From: Chlorocebus sabaeus
Lineage: Eukaryota > Chordata > Mammalia > Primates > Cercopithecidae
Assembly (NCBI RefSeq): GCF_047675955.1
Contig: NC_132910.1
Location: 110,591,143-110,655,142, forward strand
Length of the DNA: 64,000 bases
Direction of reading: 5' to 3'
Under the pieces are notes generated by a model that worked only from the letters and a program-made list of their open reading frames with translations, did no database searches and was not told the DNA's origin. Shown piece by piece: positions 51,821 to 64,000 of this stretch. Position numbers and translations under genes: made by a program. Numbering within the stretch: position 1 is the first letter of the stretch; each line of letters opens with the position of its first letter.

Positions 51821-53392
51821 TCAAAGTTTTTATATTTTAAGTTCTAGGATACCTGTACAGAACATGCAGGTTTGTTACATGGGTATACACGTGCCATGGT
51901 GGTTTGCTGCACCCATCAACCTGTCATCTACATTAGGTATTTCTCCTAATGCTGTCCCTCCCCTAGTGCCCCACCCCTGAACAGGCCCTGGTGTGTGATG
52001 TTCCCCTCCCTGTGTCCATCATGTGTTCTCATAGTTCAACTCCCACTTGTGAGTGAGAACATACACTGTGTTTGTTTTCTGTTTCTGTGTTAATTTGCGG
52101 AGAATAATGGTTTCCAGCTTCATCCATGTCCCTGCAAAGGACATGAACTCATCCTTGTTTATGGATGCATAGTAGTCCATGGTGTATATGTGCCAGACTT
52201 TCTTTATCCAGTCTAACATTGATGGGTATTTGAGTTGGTTCCAAGTCTTTGCTATTGTGAACAGTGCTGCAATAAACATACATGTGCTTGTGTCTTTATA
52301 GTAGAATAATTTATAATCCTTTTGGTATATACCCATTAATGGGATTGCTGGGTCAAATGGTATTTCTGGTTCTAGATCCTTGAGGAATCACCACACTGTC
52401 TTCCACAATGGTTGAACTAATTTTCAGTCCCACCAACAGTGTAAAAGCGTTCCTATTACTCCAAATCCTCTCCAGCATCTGTTGTTTCCAGACTTTTTAA
52501 TGATCGCCATTCTAACTGGTATGAGATGGTATCTCATTGTGGTTTTGATTTGCATTTTGCTAATGACCAGTGATGATGAGCCTTTTTTCTTATGTTTGTT
52601 GGTCATATACATGTCTTCTTTCGAGAAGTGTCTGTTCATATCCTTCACCCACTTTTTTTTTTTTTTTTTTTTTTTTGTAAATTTATTTAAGTTCCTTGTA
52701 GATTCTGGATATTAGCCCTTTGTCAGGTGGATAGATGGCAGAAAATTTCTCCCATTCCGTAGGTTGCCTGTTCACTCTGATGATAGTTTCTTTTGCTGTG
52801 CAGAAGCTCTTTAGTTTAATTCAATCCCATTTGTCAGTTTTGGCTTTTGTTCCTGTTGCTTTTGGTGTTTTAGTCATGAAGTCTTTGCCCATGCCTATGT
52901 CCTGAATGGTATTGCCTAGGTTTTCTTCTAGGATTTTTATGGTTTTAGGTTTTATGTTTAAGTCTTTAATCCATCTTTAGTTAATTTTTGTATAAGGTGT
53001 AAGGAAGGGGTCCAGTTTCAGTTTTCTGCATATGGCTAGCCAGTTTTCCCAACACCATTTATTAAATATGGAATCCTTTGCCCATTGCTCTTTTTTGTCA
53101 GGTTTGTCAAAGATGACATGGCTGTAGATGTGTGGTGTTATGTCTGAGGCCTCTTTTCTGTTCCATTGGTCTATATGTCTGTTTTGGTACAAGTACCATG
53201 CTGTTTGGGTTACTGTAGCCTTATACTATAGTTTGAAGTAAGGTAGCATGATACCTCCAGCTTTGATCTTTCTACTTAGGATTGTCTTGGCTATTCAGGC
53301 TCTTTTTTGGTTCCATATGAAATTTAAAGTAGTTTTTTTCTAATTCTGTGAGGAAAGTCAATGGTAGCTTGATGGGGATAGAATTGAATCAG
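51821..53392 (-). mobile_element. 5'-truncated L1PA
   Basis: Antisense L1 3'UTR (ttctaggatacctgtacaga; tgcacccatcaacctgtcat) then ORF2 C-terminal domain (open piece 52,336-52,019; Cys/His-knuckle region 52,648-52,424) to about 53,392. A 20-plus T run (52,653-52,676) replaces the usual T-rich part of the ORF2 region. Mid-age L1PA by 3'UTR wording. Confidence 0.93.
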
Positions 53393-53589
53393 TAAGCTGG
53401 AGTAATTTTTTGACTCATTTTTATCCTAGGCTGTCTGATATCCAATGTCTGAAAACAATTATTTCATATATATATAATTTTCTGTTTTGAGTTTTGTTTT
53501 TGCAGGTAGATCATTCCTAGAGCAGTTTATTGTTCATGGGCTGAAGCAAAAGTCCTGTCATACTTTATTTTGTTATCTGTCATCATTCT

Positions 53590-53715
53590 GGAATGTATAT
53601 GTCATGAGGGCTGATATTTGGACTGCTTTTGTTCATTGCTGGACCTCCAGTGTCTGGAATATTGTATGTGCAGAGTATATGTGTATGCACAATAAGTAAT
53701 TTAATATGAATGAGT
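53590..53715 (+). repeat. L2 3'-end
   Basis: tctggaatgtatatgtcatg, agggctgatatttggactgc, ttgttcattgctggacctcc, cagtgtctggaatattgtat: L2 terminus in sense. Confidence 0.75.
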
Positions 53716-53920
53716 TTAGACATACCATTCTTAGTATCTGTGGAGTGTATTTTTCCTTTTCTGATATGTATCACCAACTTGAGAGGTTATGTGAGTTTGG
53801 CTTTCCTTGTTTCACCTGGGGTATTTCACAGAGCCTTTCCTATTAACTTCTGCTTCTTAGAGTTAATTTCTAATGCAATTTGTTTGTCCATTAATTTAGC
53901 TAATGTACATGGAAAATTAT

Positions 53921-54080
53921 GATATCCCAGGTGATCTTTTAGGCACTAGTTAAGAAAACATACTCTTAGATCTTTCCTTTTTCTCTGTCGTAAATGTAAT
54001 CTCTTTCCTAACTTTCTTTTTTTCTTCTCTTTTAAGTCTTATGATAGTATCTAAAAATTCCTTAAACATAGTGATCAGTA
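53921..54080 (-). repeat. Copy 2 of an unclassified inverted-repeat pair
   Basis: Reverse complement aligns along its length with 47,032-47,202. In both copies a chance ORF starts with the same ITMFK.F.D...RLK pattern followed by a lysine-rich tail, which reflects the DNA similarity. Confidence 0.65.
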
Positions 54081-54744
54081 AGTAAATTGTATTGGCTTTA
54101 ATAATAGGTAAGTGGGTCTGAAGTACTTGTACCCTGTGTGTAGTGGACAGTAATGATGGAGCAATAGTTGATCTTAGGGAGGTGTGAGAAATCTTAGTAG
54201 AGCAAAAGCTATACAGCATGAATAGTTGGCACCTTTCTCCTTTCCAAACTTGGACAGGACACTATCAGTGTGCTAAAGGGAAAAGAAAATGCCTGGATCA
54301 TTATTTCTCCAAAAGTGAAGTATATTGAAAAATATGGTATTAAAATAATCATCATAATAAGTGATTTTTGAAATGTTCTAAATTTAAATCTTTTGAATCT
54401 AAAGTATGATTTTTTCTATGAAAGTATTGCTGTACATATGTTATACACAAGATTTGGGACAAGAAATTTGATGGTTTAATGTATTGTATAGTTTTCTAGG
54501 TATTCTTGTTTGGGAAGTAAGTAGTATCTTAAAAAATGAAGCAAAACTACAATCCTGGAAAGATAATCCCAGAAAGATATAGCCTAGCTTCACTTACAAT
54601 AAAATCATCCATCCTTCGATATATCTGTGGGTACAACAAAGCTTGGTTTGCTAGAAATACTTTAATTAATATTTTAGAGTTTAAAATACTATTACTGAAA
54701 ATTTATTTGCTTAATCTTGCTTTTTTTAAAAAATTATTTTTTCA
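54081..54744. other. Unassigned AT-rich sequence
   Basis: No gene or named repeat seen. Confidence 0.45.
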
Positions 54745-54860
54745 ATTTGCCAGACTGTTAGCTCCATTAGGACAAAAAACATATTTTTGATTTATTGATA
54801 TAATCCCAGAACTGGCATATTCTAGGTGTTCAATAATTATGTGCTGTAAGAGTGAACAAT
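54745..54860 (+). repeat. L2 3'-end
   Basis: tgccagactgttagctccat, then tataatcccagaactggcat and ctaggtgttcaataattatg: L2 terminus in sense. Confidence 0.75.
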
Positions 54861-57544
54861 TAATTACTAATGATGTTGTTGAAATAAGAATATATTAATG
54901 ATTATCTAGATTTTGCAAATTTACTGTATAAAAATAGCCCTTTATCAAATGGTTAAATTGTGAAGGCATATGCAATTTGAAAGGTAACCATAATTTAAAA
55001 GAATAGAACATTTACTCATGTAGAAATTCTATCTGATCTGATAAAAAAATTTCCATTGGCTTAAACCGCATGACAACCTATTAGAACATTAATCAAATAA
55101 TAAAAGGGAACATAAATCATTAAAATAAGTGTGTTTAGCAGAAAATGTGTCAAAATACACAATACAGTTCTTCGAGAAAGCTAAAAGCAAAAGCCATCAT
55201 GGTGAAATACAGTTCAAAATTATTTTAGCTTGTTTTATTTTATTCTCTTGATTAGGAATAGAGAAATCTATGAATGAGGGAAACTCTGGGCAAATTGTAG
55301 AGAGAATACACAGGCAGAGTTTTAAGTTTTATACTCATTATCCTTCACATCCTTTTTTTGTGGGTTGTGGAGGGTTGGTTGGGGAAGGAAGTATCTTTTT
55401 GGCTCTTGGAGACTTTGTAGACTGGACTACATTGTCAACTCTCATGACTTATCAGAGCAATCATTGCCGTACTAGACCAAAAGCAAGCACCCCTCCTCCT
55501 CTCTCCAATTTCCCACATGCTTTGTCTTGGCTTGCTAAAGACTCTTGGGGAGAATGCTTTTATTAGAATCACTTTCAGGGGTGCATCTGACTTGTGTTTG
55601 GACACAGGCTACTTGGACTGATCTAAAGTATCAGGAAAATGTTATGGTACAGCCAAAGCATGCATATAGCTAGTTATCTCTTTTCAGGTTTTCAGGATGT
55701 TCATTGTCCTTTGATTTATTTCTCCTTCAACTAATTTGTTGAGGTGTTTTGAAGGTTTTTGTTGTTGTTACCTCCTTTTGGTAGAATTTGCCTGCAGATG
55801 TTGGCTACTGAATTTGACTGCAGTGAGCCATGATGCTATCTTCCCTGGCAACCATATCTTTGGGTCTGGTTATGAGTACAGTGAGATATTGCACTTCCTT
55901 TCTGCCCTCAAGAGAAATAAGAAAGGAATAGATGTTTTTCTCCTCTAAGGAAGATAAAGCTCAAAACTCACTTTCTTATAGCATTACCAAATACAAAATC
56001 TAGAGAAAACAATATTAGGCCAAAATGAGGACTCTAATTAAATATATAGTAATGTTTTCACACTTTTGTTTTTAAACTATTATTGACATCATAGGTTATG
56101 TTGCTCCCCCTTGGATAGCTTCTAGAAGTAAAAAATTGCTCATGCATCAAATATGTAAAGGTTTATGGTGATTCAATCATTTCTGGAGTGAACTTTCATA
56201 CTTCTCATTCCTGGAGTGTGTGAGTGCTCATAACAGTGAATGAAAACAAACTATTTTTGCTATATATTTAAATGTTATCCAAGGTGCAAGAAACCACATT
56301 CATTCATACAGACACTGTCACCTTCTTTTGAAGGAAATAAAATATACTAGTTTATTTATTGGTAAGCACAGTTTGTTCTGGTCTCTGAAATATGCCATAA
56401 AATTTTATAAGTTATAAAAGAGTAATATTCACTAAGAGGCTAGTGGAGACTTTTGTTTTGAGGAGGAAAATAAAAAAATTAAATGAAAAAATAGTTACAT
56501 GCCTTTTAGTTTAGATTTTGGGTAGTAAAAATAAGGTTATTTTATATAATGTCAATGCAATTTTTATATGAAGAGGTAAATGAAACAATTCTGTGTATTG
56601 GCTTCAATAGAAAGTGAACAAGATAGTGACTAAAATATAATAAAAATTTTGTGATTTCCTGACTTATGGAATCAGTGTTTTACTATTCATACTTTTACAT
56701 TTGTGTTTTCTCAAAACTGTATGCTATAAAAACTTTGACAAGGGAGTACATCTTATTAATGATTTCACAGTGGTGTCTAATATAATTTAGAGTCTTGATA
56801 ATTTAGATAATGAATAAATATGTGATTTCTTTTCAACCGTGTGATCATTTGAATACAATTTTGCATGCACACAATTAGTTTTACATCTCGTGTATCTGAA
56901 ATTATTTTCTTTTTGGTGCATGGGATTTTCTAGCATTGAACTTCCAAAGCGCCTAAAACCCTGTATAAAAACAGCTTGCTTTAAAGAACGGGGTGAAAGC
57001 CAATAGTAGAGATCTGTGGGAGGAAGCTCTTATTTCAGAGGTGAGGGTGTGCTATCTAGCTTGTTCATCAGGTGAACAGGTAGTATGATCAAGTCATCCA
57101 GTTTTCCTGTGACTTTGCTAGTTTTAGCACTGAAAGCCTTGAATCCTGGGAACGTCCTTGGTCCATATAATCATATACAAAACTTCAGTGGGTCAGGTGA
57201 TATCTAACCTATGTCTATGTCTTTATCTATAAATGAATCTGTATCTGTATTTGTCTACATACTGGATATGTGATATGGATATACACAGTGATTCAGGAAG
57301 CGGGAAAAGCACAAACAGGTCTTATATGCTTGTATGTACTGATATAGTACATGTGTCTAATATCTGCAGGTGCAGAGAGTTGTGTTAACTCTAGTATTAG
57401 TTTCATAACAATTGCCATGGCTGGTCCATTCCAGATCTTCTCATTTTATTCATTTAATCTATTTTCCTTTATCCCTTGTTTCTACTATCCACTCTAGTAA
57501 TATGTTCCATATATGTTCTCAACTATTTTTGAATTCTTGTAAAA
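54861..57544. other. 2.7-kb AT-rich block without recognisable repeats or genes
   Basis: No family signature in any of its short ORFs (longest 98 codons at 55,270-55,566). The slightly GC-richer part is 55,270-55,620. Confidence 0.5.
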
Positions 57545-58130
57545 TAACCAGTGTTTGTTTGTGGACATAGAGGTTTTAATTTTCACAAATGTTACTGTAC
57601 TATACACTTTACTTTATTTGTTGAATTTATTTTTGTTTTTAAGATTTATAATACTCTAAGAGAACAATCTGATTTATTATTTTAAATTGCTGCATAATAT
57701 CCATCACATGCATCTACTACATTTTAACTTTCATTCCTTTACTGATGAATACTTAAACTGTCCCCAACCCCTTGCTACCACAATAATGCCGCACTGAACA
57801 TTTTGGACTTTTCTGAGTCTTTATCTGGATTTCATACCTTAAAATCAGAGTTCTGTATGTCAGGGAATAGGCATCCTTAATTTCAATATGCTCTGCCAGA
57901 TTGCATTCCAGAGACAGTGAACATGTTTATACTTTCACTTGTATTAAACAAGACTTCCTGTCTCCTTGTTTTTGTTTCAAAGCTTGGTGTTACCCATCTT
58001 TCTAATTGAGTACTTTGTGTTTGATGCTCATATTTTAGCAAATTGTATTAACACACATTTTGGTTAGTCTTTAGTTTTCTGTTTCTTCTTATCTGTCTTC
58101 ATGTTTTATTTTATGTTATAATTAAAGGTA
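57545..58130 (-). mobile_element. Old L1 fragment (L1M/L1ME)
   Basis: aaattgctgcataatatcca, then ctaccacaataatgccgcac, and gctctgccagattgcattcc follow the antisense ORF2-end order of old L1s. Confidence 0.65.
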
Positions 58131-58312
58131 TCACAAACTATAGGACACATGTGTAGAAGAAGCAGCATTTCTTAGGTGCTAGATTCACTTTCTTTTTGAC
58201 AACCAATATTGTTAAATGACTTCTAACTTGAAATTTTATGTACCTTTTAAAGCATGAAGAACATTTGAAATACTGAGAGAAAAAAATTGCTCCAGATTTT
58301 ATTTTAGCTGAA

Positions 58313-58876
58313 TGTCTGGGTTTAGCAATCCCATTACTGGGTATATACGCAAAGGAATATAAATCATTCTGTTATAAAGATACATGCATGCGTATGCTCA
58401 TTGCATCACTGTTCACAATAGCAAAGACATGGAATCAACCTAAATGCTCATCAATAATAGACTGGATAAAGAAAATGTGGTACATATACACCAGGGAATA
58501 CTATGCAACTGTAAAAGGGAAAGAGATCATGTCCTTTGCAGGGACACGGAGGCAGCTGGAGGCCATTGTCCTCAGCAAACTAATGAAGGAACCCAAAACC
58601 AAATACCACATGTTCTCACTTTTAAGTGGAAGTTGAACGATGAGAACACATGGAGGGGGAACAACACACACTGGGGGCTGTCAGAGGGTGGGGGGTCGGG
58701 GAAGGGCATTAGGAAGAATAGCTAATGGATGCTGAGCTTATTACCTGGGTGATGGTATGTTCTGTGCAGCAAACTGCCATGGCACATGTTTACCTATGTA
58801 ACAAACCTGCACATCCTGCACATGTACCCCTGAACTTAAAATAAAAGTTGGAAAAAAAGGTCAGTGTCTGGGTTTA
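58313..58876 (+). mobile_element. 5'-truncated L1PA, 540 bp, with 12-bp target duplication
   Basis: ORF2 C-terminus (open piece 58,388-58,636), 3'UTR with the G-rich tract (58,680-58,700) and an A-rich tail. The exact repeat tgtctgggttta lies at 58,313-58,324 and 58,865-58,876. The L1 body (58,325-58,864) starts at gcaatcccattactgggt. Confidence 0.96.
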
Positions 58877-59279
58877 TGAACAGCAAAAACTGATATATTT
58901 CATATAGTGGAGATATTTCTTTCTGAATATTCCATGATTAAGGCTTTTGTGTGCATACACGACAGTGTGATCAATGTCTTATATAACATCAACCTCCTGA
59001 GGCCTCACTATTCTGTAGTTACTGGTTAGGTCATATTACCATTTGTGCTCACATTTCACTTGCTTGTAGATACTGTACCATCATAATTTTCTAATCAGCA
59101 TCTCCTATTCCTGTACTGGGAGTTCCTGGGGCCTTTTACATGTGTCTCTAGTCTCCTTTCCCTAAGGTCTTAAAGAGCCAGTGCAAGATGGAGCTTAGTG
59201 TTCTGCTGCTACCCTCCTTGAAAACAGTGCTTCTCTCTCTACTAATTTCTTTGCTGTCTCCTAGGCTGTATTTTGCTAC
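58877..59279. other. Unassigned sequence
   Basis: No gene or named repeat seen. Confidence 0.45.
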
Positions 59280-59391
59280 AAAATGCTATATTTTATTTGT
59301 TACCTTATCCCCAGTGTGCTTGAGTTAGTACCTGCCACATGATAGCGGTGAAGTAACTATTTGTGGATTGTATGAATAAATGAATGAGTTC
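59280..59391 (+). repeat. L2 3'-end
   Basis: ccttatccccagtgtgcttg, tacctgccacatgatagcgg, ggattgtatgaataaatgaa: L2 terminus in sense. Confidence 0.7.
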
Positions 59392-59620
59392 ATTAATACA
59401 CACATGTTTATTGAGTATAGATACAAATAGAAGAAGGCTAGTAGCTGAGGATACAATGATGGACTTTAGAGACATGAGTTCTTTCCACACGGAGGGCAGT
59501 TATCATTCACTGGAGAATACAGGTCAGTGAACAGGCAGTCATCATGCAGTACAAGGTGCCAAGTGTCACGTGAGGAGAGTACAGGATGCTGGACCCACCA
59601 ATGAAGGGCACCCAGCGACT
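59392..59620 (-). repeat. L2 3'-end in the opposite sense
   Basis: atgtttattgagtatagata, gctgaggatacaatgatgga, tcattcactggagaatacag: reverse complement of L2, abutting the sense L2 terminus tail to tail. Confidence 0.7.
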
Positions 59621-61659
59621 CCATTTAGTATCCACCCAGGCCACCCTGGTGTATAGACAGCTGTTTGCGCTGGTCTGTTTTATTGGGGATGGGCAGAGAA
59701 GTTCTTTACTTCTCTGGATGCAGGAATGCTCTTCCTACCACAATTCTTTCCAGAATTGAGGATCTCCACAAATTCTAGGTCATTTCTGGGTTTAAGGGCT
59801 TTAAAAAAATACATATTTCCAAAGCAGAAAATTGGTTCCTTAATGTATTTCTGTTTCTAATTTACCACAAGAACATTTCTAAGGAGAATCTAAATTTATC
59901 TTTTTTCACTTTAAAAATGTAATATACTAACTATAATGTCTGGAAAATAAGATGAAAACCTAAGACTAATTCACTGTATTTTTTTTTCTTTTTTGGGGGG
60001 TGGTGGGGTGGAACATGCAAGGGGAAGAGTAATGTATAATTCTCTGTAAGACTACGTTTCAATGCTGGGTTTTTTGTCATTTTTTGTTGTTGTTGTTCTT
60101 ATTTAATCATCACTAGCAGGTGTGCATGATGATGTTGGGGTTTCTTTTATTTCTGGCAAAGCATTTAGCATACAGTTTTATGTTCATGAAGTATATTTCA
60201 ATGGGACCAATGTACTCATTGGAGCTCATTAAATATTACATCGTGGTAGACTAGGATAAGAAACTCTTTTAAATGTACTCCCCTCTCATTCATATGCTAA
60301 TATTCTGTCAAGTTCAGTATGTGTCCTAGAGCTTTAGAAAGTGTTTTATCTTCAGATACTTCATTCATGCTCATCAAAACACAGTCAAATAAGAAAAATC
60401 TGTTTCATTTTCTAGTTATTTTCTGACTGATAACATATTGCAGTATATTTATGAATGTAGCATACTTTTTAAATGTTTTATTAATTTTCTCTTTGATGTT
60501 GTATACGAAACACATCAGCTCTGTTTGATTTAAATGGAGAGAAAATGTATAATGAAACACCCAGGCTTTGGTTAGCAAGGCTGCTGTTACCTTATCCCCA
60601 GTGCTTGGGTTACTTGAGGAGACCGCCTGGGGGCTTCCACAGCCTTGGGCCTTGCCAAACTGCCCAGGACTGAGAGGATTAATATCTCAGCACATCTGTG
60701 CCCCACTGGTAGGTAGCACACTGCTTGGGAAGATTTATCCTTGTGTGCAAAAGGCAGCCATGGCAAAATTGTGAAGTATATGATTGTATACACAAACTTT
60801 GACCTTTTTCCTCTTCTTTCTTTTCTTCTTCTTTCTCCTCATCTTTTAATATAATATTCATGAGGTGTTTTTCTGAATTTAACTAAAATGTTTTGATAAA
60901 AAATAGATAATATAAAATTACTTGTATAACTACAACATTCCAAAATAACAGTGGTTGTATAGGATATGTGTAAATTGTGATCATAAGTCTTACAGACTAC
61001 AGATCTAATGGTCTGTATACATTTCCCCATAAAATCAAACATGATTTTAATTCCTGTGAGATATTCCATTAAAAGAATGTTCTCTTGCTAATTAAAAAAA
61101 TTTTTTTTTTGGTAATTCTTATGTTTTCCTGGTATTATAGGTAGTATATGGGTATGTATCTTTAAATATAATTAGGATTAATTATAGAAGTAAAAATAAA
61201 GATCTATTTTAGTTGCACTAGCTGCTATAACAATTAAACCCCAAAGTATTTGTGTTTAGCAGGGTATGCTTTTTTGTTCACACAAAGATCAGTCATGGTG
61301 AAGTGTGGTTTTGAGGGGTAGCACAGAAAGAATGCCATTCTTCACATTCCAGGATCATGGTGACAGGTTTTACCCTTGTCAGTGCATGCCTTCAGTGGTC
61401 ACTTTGGGAGATGACATACAGCCAACAGATTGTGGAAGGGAAGCAGAACGTTGCATTGCATGGAAGCTTTATAGGGACCCCACCAGGAAGTGGCCTCAAA
61501 TCTACTCATGCTCCATTGCTAGAATGTGGTCACAGACAAACCACACCAAATTGATAGGTAAGCTGGGGAAGGTAGTTTAACTGTGTGCCCCGCTGCCTGG
61601 TCATCATTTCAAGGTCATAATTTTAACCATATTTAGATTTCTTCTCAATTATCCTAAAG
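59621..61659. other. Unassigned sequence
   Basis: 60,800-60,846 is a polypyrimidine tract. 61,210-61,590 reads like an old repeat (tagctgctataacaattaaa ... gtgtgccccgctgcctgg) that I cannot name. No gene seen. Confidence 0.4.
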
Positions 61660-61905
61660 AATCTTTCACTCAATTTATACTCACATTAGCAATGTAGAAA
61701 AAAAAAATGCTTATTTTACCTCAATGGTAATGGGTACTTAAAAAAAAAAAGGTTTCTGATTTTAAAATAAAAAAGAAAAGGCTTCTCATTGTTGCTTTAA
61801 AAAGCAATTCTTTGTTTACAAGTGAGGTTGAACATTTTTGATATGCATATGGACCTTTTTTCATTCTTTCTGAATTATGAGTTTATGAATTTGACTATTT
61901 TTTTT
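61660..61905 (-). mobile_element. Probable old L1M remnant
   Basis: ctcacattagcaatgtagaa, then aagtgaggttgaacattttt and gatatgcatatggacc resemble antisense ORF2-end sequence of old L1s. Short and decayed. Confidence 0.4.
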
Positions 61906-62133
61906 CCTTCTAAGGCACATTTTTTTTCCTTAGTGATTGAAAGACTTCTTTAATGAAGATGTAGAGAAAGCACTTTCTAGTGTTATTTTTGTTTAGCCAC
62001 TTTAGGTTTGTGTTTTAACTCTGTTCTGACATATATTTTCCATAAAGTAGCCTTTAATTTTAATGTGATCAAATAAACTGTTTTTTTTTTAACTTTTTTT
62101 TCTCTCTTTTTATATACCCAGCTTTTCTGATAT

Positions 62134-62259
62134 GTTTAATCCTCTTTCTTTTTGTCCCATCCTGAGTTCCTTGATGTCCTCTTAAACCTCTGTCTGTTAA
62201 ATCCTCTTTCTTTTTTGTCCCCTCCTTAATTCCTTAATGTCCTCTTACACCTCTGTTCT
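62134..62259. repeat. Two-copy tandem repeat, unit about 62 bp
   Basis: gtttaatcctctttcttttt...cctcttaaacctctgtct (62,134-62,195) is repeated as gttaaatcctctttcttttt...cctcttacacctctgttct (62,196-62,259) with few differences. Confidence 0.93.
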
Positions 62260-62414
62260 CTTCCGGGTTTTTCCACTGTGATCATTGCCTGTCTCCCAGG
62301 ACAGTCTTGTTTGCTGGGGATTGTGAATTCTTCTTTTCACTCTACGCTTGTCTCTATTAAAATTGATTGGCACAGAGAATCGTTCTGGAGAAAGAAGCTC
62401 TTAACTACATCTCT

Positions 62415-62575
62415 CATTAATACACTTATTAAAATACTTAATATGTGCCCGGCACTCTTAAGTGCTTTAAATGCAGTGTTTCATTTCATCTTAATATCAT
62501 TTGGGTTAAAGAAGTTACCACTTGCCCAAGGTCAAGAAACAAGTGAATAGAAGAGAATGGATTTGCATTGCTGCA
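62415..62575 (-). repeat. MIR SINE fragment
   Basis: aatatgtgcccggcactctt, aagtgctttaaatgcagtgt, tacttgcccaaggtcaagaa-like order (62,505-62,540): MIR in reverse. Confidence 0.8.
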
Positions 62576-64000
62576 TCTTGAAATATGAGAATCATGCTTC
62601 TAGAAAATAATGTGGGTGAAGGCCTTTTAGGTGCTCAGGTTTAACCCTTGATTTGGTGATGCCCACATCATTAAGGACATTCTTGACTCCTAGAGTTTGA
62701 GCTTCCACTCAAAGTCTCTGCAAATCTTTTCTCTGAATAGTTCAGCCATAAAGGTATCCATTTCTTTCTATTTCTCTTTGATACAAATGAGCAGAATCAA
62801 CTTTTATTCAAATAGAAAACTGTACTTCCCATCAAGTAAAATGCTCCGCTTTTGAAATTTCCATTTTGGCTTACATCAGGAGTTACCGGCACTGATTAAT
62901 ATATTGTGGATGACTAAATATCCTCCCAGGCCTGGTGCCCTAAAGCTTTTAGTAGCTTAACCATCTTCTCTCCATGGTTTTATTATCTCCTTTCTCCTAG
63001 GATGGTAAGGGACTTGTGTTATCCTTTATTTGATTCAAATTCCTGATTTGTTCAAATCCTGTAGACCAAACAGATGCTGTAAATATGTGAATCTCATCAC
63101 TATTATTTTCTGCCATGAAACAATGGACTCTGAACAAATGGGCTAATAAATCTCAGTATGCTGCTTATACATGCCATGTGGATTTGGGTATTTATGTTTC
63201 AAATTCAGAATATTAATGACCTTTCTACTCACTTCATTTTTATGCTTTATAGCATCATTCACATGGTCGACTCTAAGAATGGTTACCTTCCCTCCAAACA
63301 GATACACTCCTTATTAAATCCTTATGTGTGTATTTGTGTATTTTTTTTTTTTTTTTGCAGGAGATGATAACAATATGTGGGGTTGATCTCATGCCATATA
63401 TATAATTCTGAGAAGAAAACAAAGAAAACCTGAGCCAGGCAACTGCCCCTTGAGGTGATTTCAGTGTCTATCAGTAGATAGCTTTTTAAAGAGAAGCATC
63501 CATAATAACTGGATTGTCGTTTTCTGATTTACAGTGGGATAGTAGCTCTAACAGAACCATGAAAGATCATCTAGAATTATTTGTGACTATAAAGTAATAA
63601 CAGTTTGTGGCAATTGGCTATGGGATTTTCTCATTATTTTAGAGCTGGATCTAGTAATTTCCTTGTCTATTGACAAGGCCATTTGTACACAGTCACAAAC
63701 AAAGAAAAATAAGGTTTTTTTTTAGAAGTTTTCAGAGCAAAAATCCACTACCTCCCTTTATAAATACTTTTTATATCAAAGAAAGCAGTATCAGAAAGTG
63801 CTTCTTTGCATTTAATCTAAATTAGAAGAAGCAGCAATACGTGCAATTCTCAGCAGAGCTGTAGGCATTCTCGATACATCTTTAACTCATTTAATCTTTC
63901 TTGATATTTTTTCTAAAGATAAGAAAATAAAGACTTGAGAAGATAAAACACTTAACTCATTTGTACAATAATTCTAAAATTATGAAACAAAAACTATTTC
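62576..64000. other. Unassigned AT-rich sequence to the window end
   Basis: A T16 run followed by gcag at 63,341-63,360 looks like a 3' splice site by chance or otherwise. No gene or named repeat seen. Confidence 0.5.

Overview
The window reads as primate, almost certainly human or another catarrhine, nuclear DNA. It contains Alu SINEs, one nearly complete young-type L1 (L1PA), many 5'-truncated L1s, old mammalian L2 and MIR copies, MaLR LTRs and a MER1-type DNA transposon. It is AT-rich. I found no intact protein-coding gene, tRNA, rRNA or CRISPR array. Apart from L1 reading frames and chance ORFs, the only gene-derived sequence I recognise is the 5' part of a TOMM6 retrocopy at the left edge. 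Family names come from reading the sequence against remembered consensus features, not from a database search, so subfamily names are approximate and the ends of old repeats are soft.

Layout. 1-1,784: TOMM6 pseudogene (minus), MIR, L2. 1,785-7,969: full-length L1 on the minus strand with 5'UTR promoter, ORF1, ORF2 and 3'UTR all present but frameshifted. 7,970-14,340: two Alus, a MIR with a small complex rearrangement around an LTR fragment, an L2 interrupted by a MaLR LTR, and a MER1-type element with an exact 8-bp target duplication. 14,341-20,395: L2, MaLR LTR, old L1M. 20,396-26,135: a 5'-truncated L1 (plus) and a second L1 with a 5' inversion (twin priming). 26,136-29,483: mostly unassigned, plus an ERVL-like LTR. 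29,484-32,270: L2 broken up by MIR and an Alu. 32,271-35,279: a 3-kb block with no recognisable repeat. 35,280-43,180: L2 pieces, MIRs, an Alu and an L1 fragment without a tail inside a 13-bp direct repeat. 43,181-45,547: unassigned. 45,548-53,392: a dense cluster of minus-strand L1 fragments of several ages with Alu, L2 and MLT1 copies. 53,393-64,000: mainly AT-rich unassigned sequence with scattered L2, L1 and MIR.

There is no operon-like or pathway logic. The window is intronic or intergenic heterochromatin-like DNA shaped by successive retrotransposition. I did not find a new biological system. The most useful oddities are the inverted/direct repeat cluster at 11,433-11,898, the inverted homologous pair at about 47.1 and 54.0 kb, the tail-less L1 fragment at 37.1-37.6 kb, and an antisense ORF running out of the full-length L1 promoter into flanking DNA.
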